A DNA stretch of 8,087 nt from Blautia sp. (GTDB lineage: Bacteria; Bacillota; Clostridia; Lachnospirales; Lachnospiraceae): assembly GCA_017515945.1 (NCBI GenBank), contig JAFWDX010000008.1:1-8087 (forward strand), written 5' to 3'. Each line of letters starts with the position of its first letter. The first letter of the stretch is position 1. This document shows, in pieces, positions 6,391 to 8,087 of this stretch. The notes beneath the pieces were generated by a model. That model was not told where the DNA came from and ran no database searches. It saw only the letters and a list, made by a program, of their open reading frames with translations. Both the position numbers and the translations under genes were made by a program.

Positions 6391-6411
6391 CCGCTTATCC
6401 CGGCCTGCCCC
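6375..6411. terminator. Weak bulged hairpin across the converging stop codons
   Basis: GGGAT (6381-6385) pairs with ATCCC (6397-6401) around an 11-nt loop, and GGGGC (6375-6379) with GCCCC (6407-6411) after an asymmetric internal loop. It spans both stop codons (TGA 6388-6390 plus strand, TAA 6395-6397 minus strand). Neither side has a U-tract, so an intrinsic terminator is doubtful. Confidence 0.25.
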
Positions 6412-7978
6412 CATTGCGGTACTCTTTTGGCGTGATTCCCACGGTTTTCCGAAATACATGGCTGAAATAGTTCGGTTCATTGTACCCGATCTCCAGGGCA
6501 ATATCCGCCAGCCTGGCATTGGTGGAGGTGAGCAGCTCCTTCGCCCTCTCCATGCGGAGCGAGGTCAGATAGCTGATAAAGGTTCTGCCCTCATGCTGCG
6601 AAAAGACGGTACTGAAATGTGCCGCGCTCATCCCGGCATGCTTCGCCACACTGATCAGGGATATATTTGGATCGCAGTAATTCTCTCTGACATAGGCTTC
6701 CGCCATCGCGATCACATGCGCATATTTATCTCCGGCCACATTGATCTGCCGGGAACCCACGATCAGCCGCAGAAGCTCGCCGGCAGTCTCGCGGAACGTC
6801 TCATACCGGATGGAGGCCGTAAAGACATCATATTTCGCACTGAGCCGGTCAGCCAGATCCGTATCCTGTTTCTCATCCCGTCTCTCCGCAGTGCTCTGTA
6901 CCGCAGTCTTCAGGAGACTGACCAGCGTATAGTAGCGCATCAGCCTGCTCCGGTACTGTTCGCCGCCTTCTCCCTCCAGCATATCCCTGAGCAGCGCCGG
7001 AACATCGGAAGCAGACGCTGCGGACAGCTTTTGCAGAAACTCTTTCCTGAGAGGCCCGCTGAACCGGATGACATCGGCTGTCAGCTGTCCGGCATCACCC
7101 ATATGCACGATCTGTCCGGCCATGATACCACTCACATACTTCAGAAGGTCCACCGCTGCCTTATGGCTTCCGGCAATGAAGCCAATCCGCTGTACCGGGT
7201 CACCGATCACAGCCGTGACCACAGGACTCACATCCTTCACCTCATGCTTCAGGATCTGCAGGATCCGGTAAGCCTGTTCGTTCAGATCTTCCTCGCTGTC
7301 CGCACACAGGACAAATGTCAGCTGATCCGCCGCATTGAAATAATGCAGAACCTGATCTGCGTCACGCAGGGCATTCCGGACAATACTGTACAACTGGCCA
7401 TGATCCTGGTCACCGGTCTCAAACTGACAGACGCATACCTGATAACAGGGCCGTACGATATCCAGCTTCAGCGTGCCGGCCTGCTCGAGCAGAACATCGG
7501 TCCCTGTTCCTCCATACAGAAGCTGCTGCATAAAATGCTTCCGAAGAGCATTCTGCACATCTGTCTCATCAAATCCAGCCGGCAGTGCCTTAGCTGCTTT
7601 TTCTTTTTCGATCTGTCCGGCCGTTTCCCGGATTACCCGGATCAGCTCCGCTGACCGCACCGGTTTCAGCAGATACTGATCCACCCCCAGCGTGATCGCT
7701 CTCCTGGCATATTCAAAATCCCCATATCCGCTGATGATGATCACCTTCAGCCAGGGCATGATGGACTTCGCATGGCGGATCAGTCCGAAGCCATCCAGAA
7801 ACGGCATGCGTATGTCCGTCACCAGAATATCCGGCATCAGATCCTGCATGATGGAGAGGGCCATCTCCCCGTCAGAAGCCTCTCCGCAAAACGAAAAAGG
7901 TCCCTGCATCATCTCAATGGTATTCCGAATACTCTGCCGAATGAGAAGTTCATCTTCAACCACAAATATCTGGTACAT
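6395..7978 (-). CDS. YesN-type response regulator (REC + AraC-family DNA-binding domain)
   Basis: Cytoplasmic transcription regulator of 527 residues, presumed partner of the YesM-type kinase at 3900-5393. The receiver domain spans about 1-120: acidic pocket E8/D9, phospho-acceptor D55 in ILVTDIRMPFLDG, switch S83 in IISGYGDFEYA and K105 in YLLKP. A poorly conserved middle of about 300 residues follows, as usual for long YesN proteins. The AraC-type domain occupies about 422-527 with two helix-turn-helix units, ISLISVAKHAGMSAAHFS (about 438-455) and ARLADIALEIGYNEPNYF (about 487-504), ending in the family signature SHVFRKTVGITPKEYR. ATG at 7978 is preceded by GGGGAGG with six bases between. 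The gene converges on the lipoprotein gene with 4 bp between stops, so it is not co-transcribed with the kinase, unlike the common yesM-yesN pair. No promoter is visible in the 26 bases before the palindrome; it may lie beyond the window or come from the upstream gene. The likely target is the divergent importer promoter. Confidence 0.95.
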   Translation of the reverse strand: MYQIFVVEDELLIRQSIRNTIEMMQGPFSFCGEASDGEMALSIMQDLMPDILVTDIRMPFLDGFGLIRHAKSIMPWLKVIIISGYGDFEYARRAITLGVDQYLLKPVRSAELIRVIRETAGQIEKEKAAKALPAGFDETDVQNALRKHFMQQLLYGGTGTDVLLEQAGTLKLDIVRPCYQVCVCQFETGDQDHGQLYSIVRNALRDADQVLHYFNAADQLTFVLCADSEEDLNEQAYRILQILKHEVKDVSPVVTAVIGDPVQRIGFIAGSHKAAVDLLKYVSGIMAGQIVHMGDAGQLTADVIRFSGPLRKEFLQKLSAASASDVPALLRDMLEGEGGEQYRSRLMRYYTLVSLLKTAVQSTAERRDEKQDTDLADRLSAKYDVFTASIRYETFRETAGELLRLIVGSRQINVAGDKYAHVIAMAEAYVRENYCDPNISLISVAKHAGMSAAHFSTVFSQHEGRTFISYLTSLRMERAKELLTSTNARLADIALEIGYNEPNYFSHVFRKTVGITPKEYRNGGRPG

Positions 7979-8002
7979 ATACAGCCTCCCCTGAAGTCAA
8001 TA

Positions 8003-8029
8003 AGTCAAAAGGGACGGTTCTCTTTGACT
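8003..8029. repeat. REP-like 27-base imperfect palindrome
   Basis: AGTCAAA (8003-8009) and TTTGACT (8023-8029) are perfect 7-bp inverted arms. Between them GGGA and TTCT can pair further with G-U pairs around a CGG loop, after one A/C mismatch. The core GGGACGGTTCTCTTTGAC matches, from memory, a hairpin sequence I associate with many intergenic spots in Clostridia genomes. It sits between the response regulator and the truncated reading frame at the right edge. An adjacent copy of GTCAA at 7996-8000 gives a short 8-bp tandem repeat (AAGTCAAT, AAGTCAAA). Confidence 0.6.
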
Positions 8030-8087
8030 CCCACCTGTCTGCGGATCTCCTCCCAGTTATGGCACCGCCGGTAGTTTCCTCCCGGGA
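8005..8087 (-). CDS. C-terminal end of an unidentified minus-strand reading frame
   Basis: Reading the minus strand from 8085, 26 codons run from the window edge to TGA at 8005-8007 and end in NWEEIRRQVGVKENRPF. The polar, plausible composition and same-strand position 26 bp before the response regulator start make a real upstream gene possible. However, the last codons (VKENRPF) lie inside the palindrome, so this tail may come from the repeat. I do not recognise the protein. A 26-codon open stretch can also occur by chance. Confidence 0.3.
   Translation of the reverse strand, partial: PGGNYRRCHNWEEIRRQVGVKENRPF

Noticed and set aside
5533..6519. Minus-strand open frame of 328 codons opposite the lipoprotein gene
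   Set aside because: Shadow frame overlapping both the lipoprotein gene and the regulator 3' end; no domain recognised.
6371..7654. Long plus-strand open frame (427 codons) opposite the response regulator gene
   Set aside because: It is antisense to a clear REC-AraC gene. Its translation has no recognisable domain and is rich in H, Q, R and I, as expected from the complement of biased codons.
7979..8004. TTGACT repeats as a -35 for the regulator gene
   Set aside because: Any matching -10 would fall on or after the SD and start codon; spacing of 13 or 21 bases is unsuitable.

Overview
The window reads as a carbohydrate sensing and uptake locus from a Gram-positive bacterium of the Clostridia, most likely Lachnospiraceae-like. 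That placement is an inference from four things: strong AGGAGG-type ribosome sites, a YesM-type histidine kinase with a YesN-type AraC response regulator, a lipobox lipoprotein, and the style of the sugar-binding proteins. Base composition is moderately GC-rich by eye. No RNA gene, CRISPR array, insertion sequence or phage gene is visible. The window is almost fully coding; the longest non-coding stretch is the 250-bp divergent region 3650-3899.

Left half, minus strand (transcribed right to left from about 3707): an ABC sugar importer operon of the ribose/galactofuranose class (CUT2). It holds a secreted solute-binding protein (2669-3649), a double-domain ATPase (1029-2537) and a YtfT-like permease (1027 down to the left edge, where it is cut off). 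A stable inverted repeat lies between the binding-protein and ATPase genes. The permease ribosome site is embedded in the last codons of the ATPase gene.

Right half: a YesM-type sensor histidine kinase (3900-5393, plus strand), then, 13 bases on, a lipoprotein sugar-binding protein close to E. coli YtfQ (5407-6390). Converging on it from the minus strand, with only 4 bases between the stop codons, is a REC plus AraC-type response regulator (6395-7978). A REP-like 27-base palindrome and the last 26 codons of an unidentified minus-strand reading frame occupy the right edge.

How it may work (inference): the lipoprotein has no transporter genes next to it and is co-directional with the kinase, so it probably acts as the extracytoplasmic sugar receptor for that kinase. 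The regulator would then activate the divergent importer operon, whose promoter lacks a recognisable -35 box but carries a tandem 10-bp repeat at about -41 to -60. This is the logic of the XylFII-LytS-YesN xylose system of Clostridium beijerinckii, here with YtfQ-type binding proteins and therefore probably a different sugar (galactofuranose, galactose or a related sugar; not determined). Other notable points are a possibly leaderless kinase mRNA, two paralogous binding proteins with different anchoring (free versus lipid-anchored), and the unusual convergent separation of the kinase and regulator genes.
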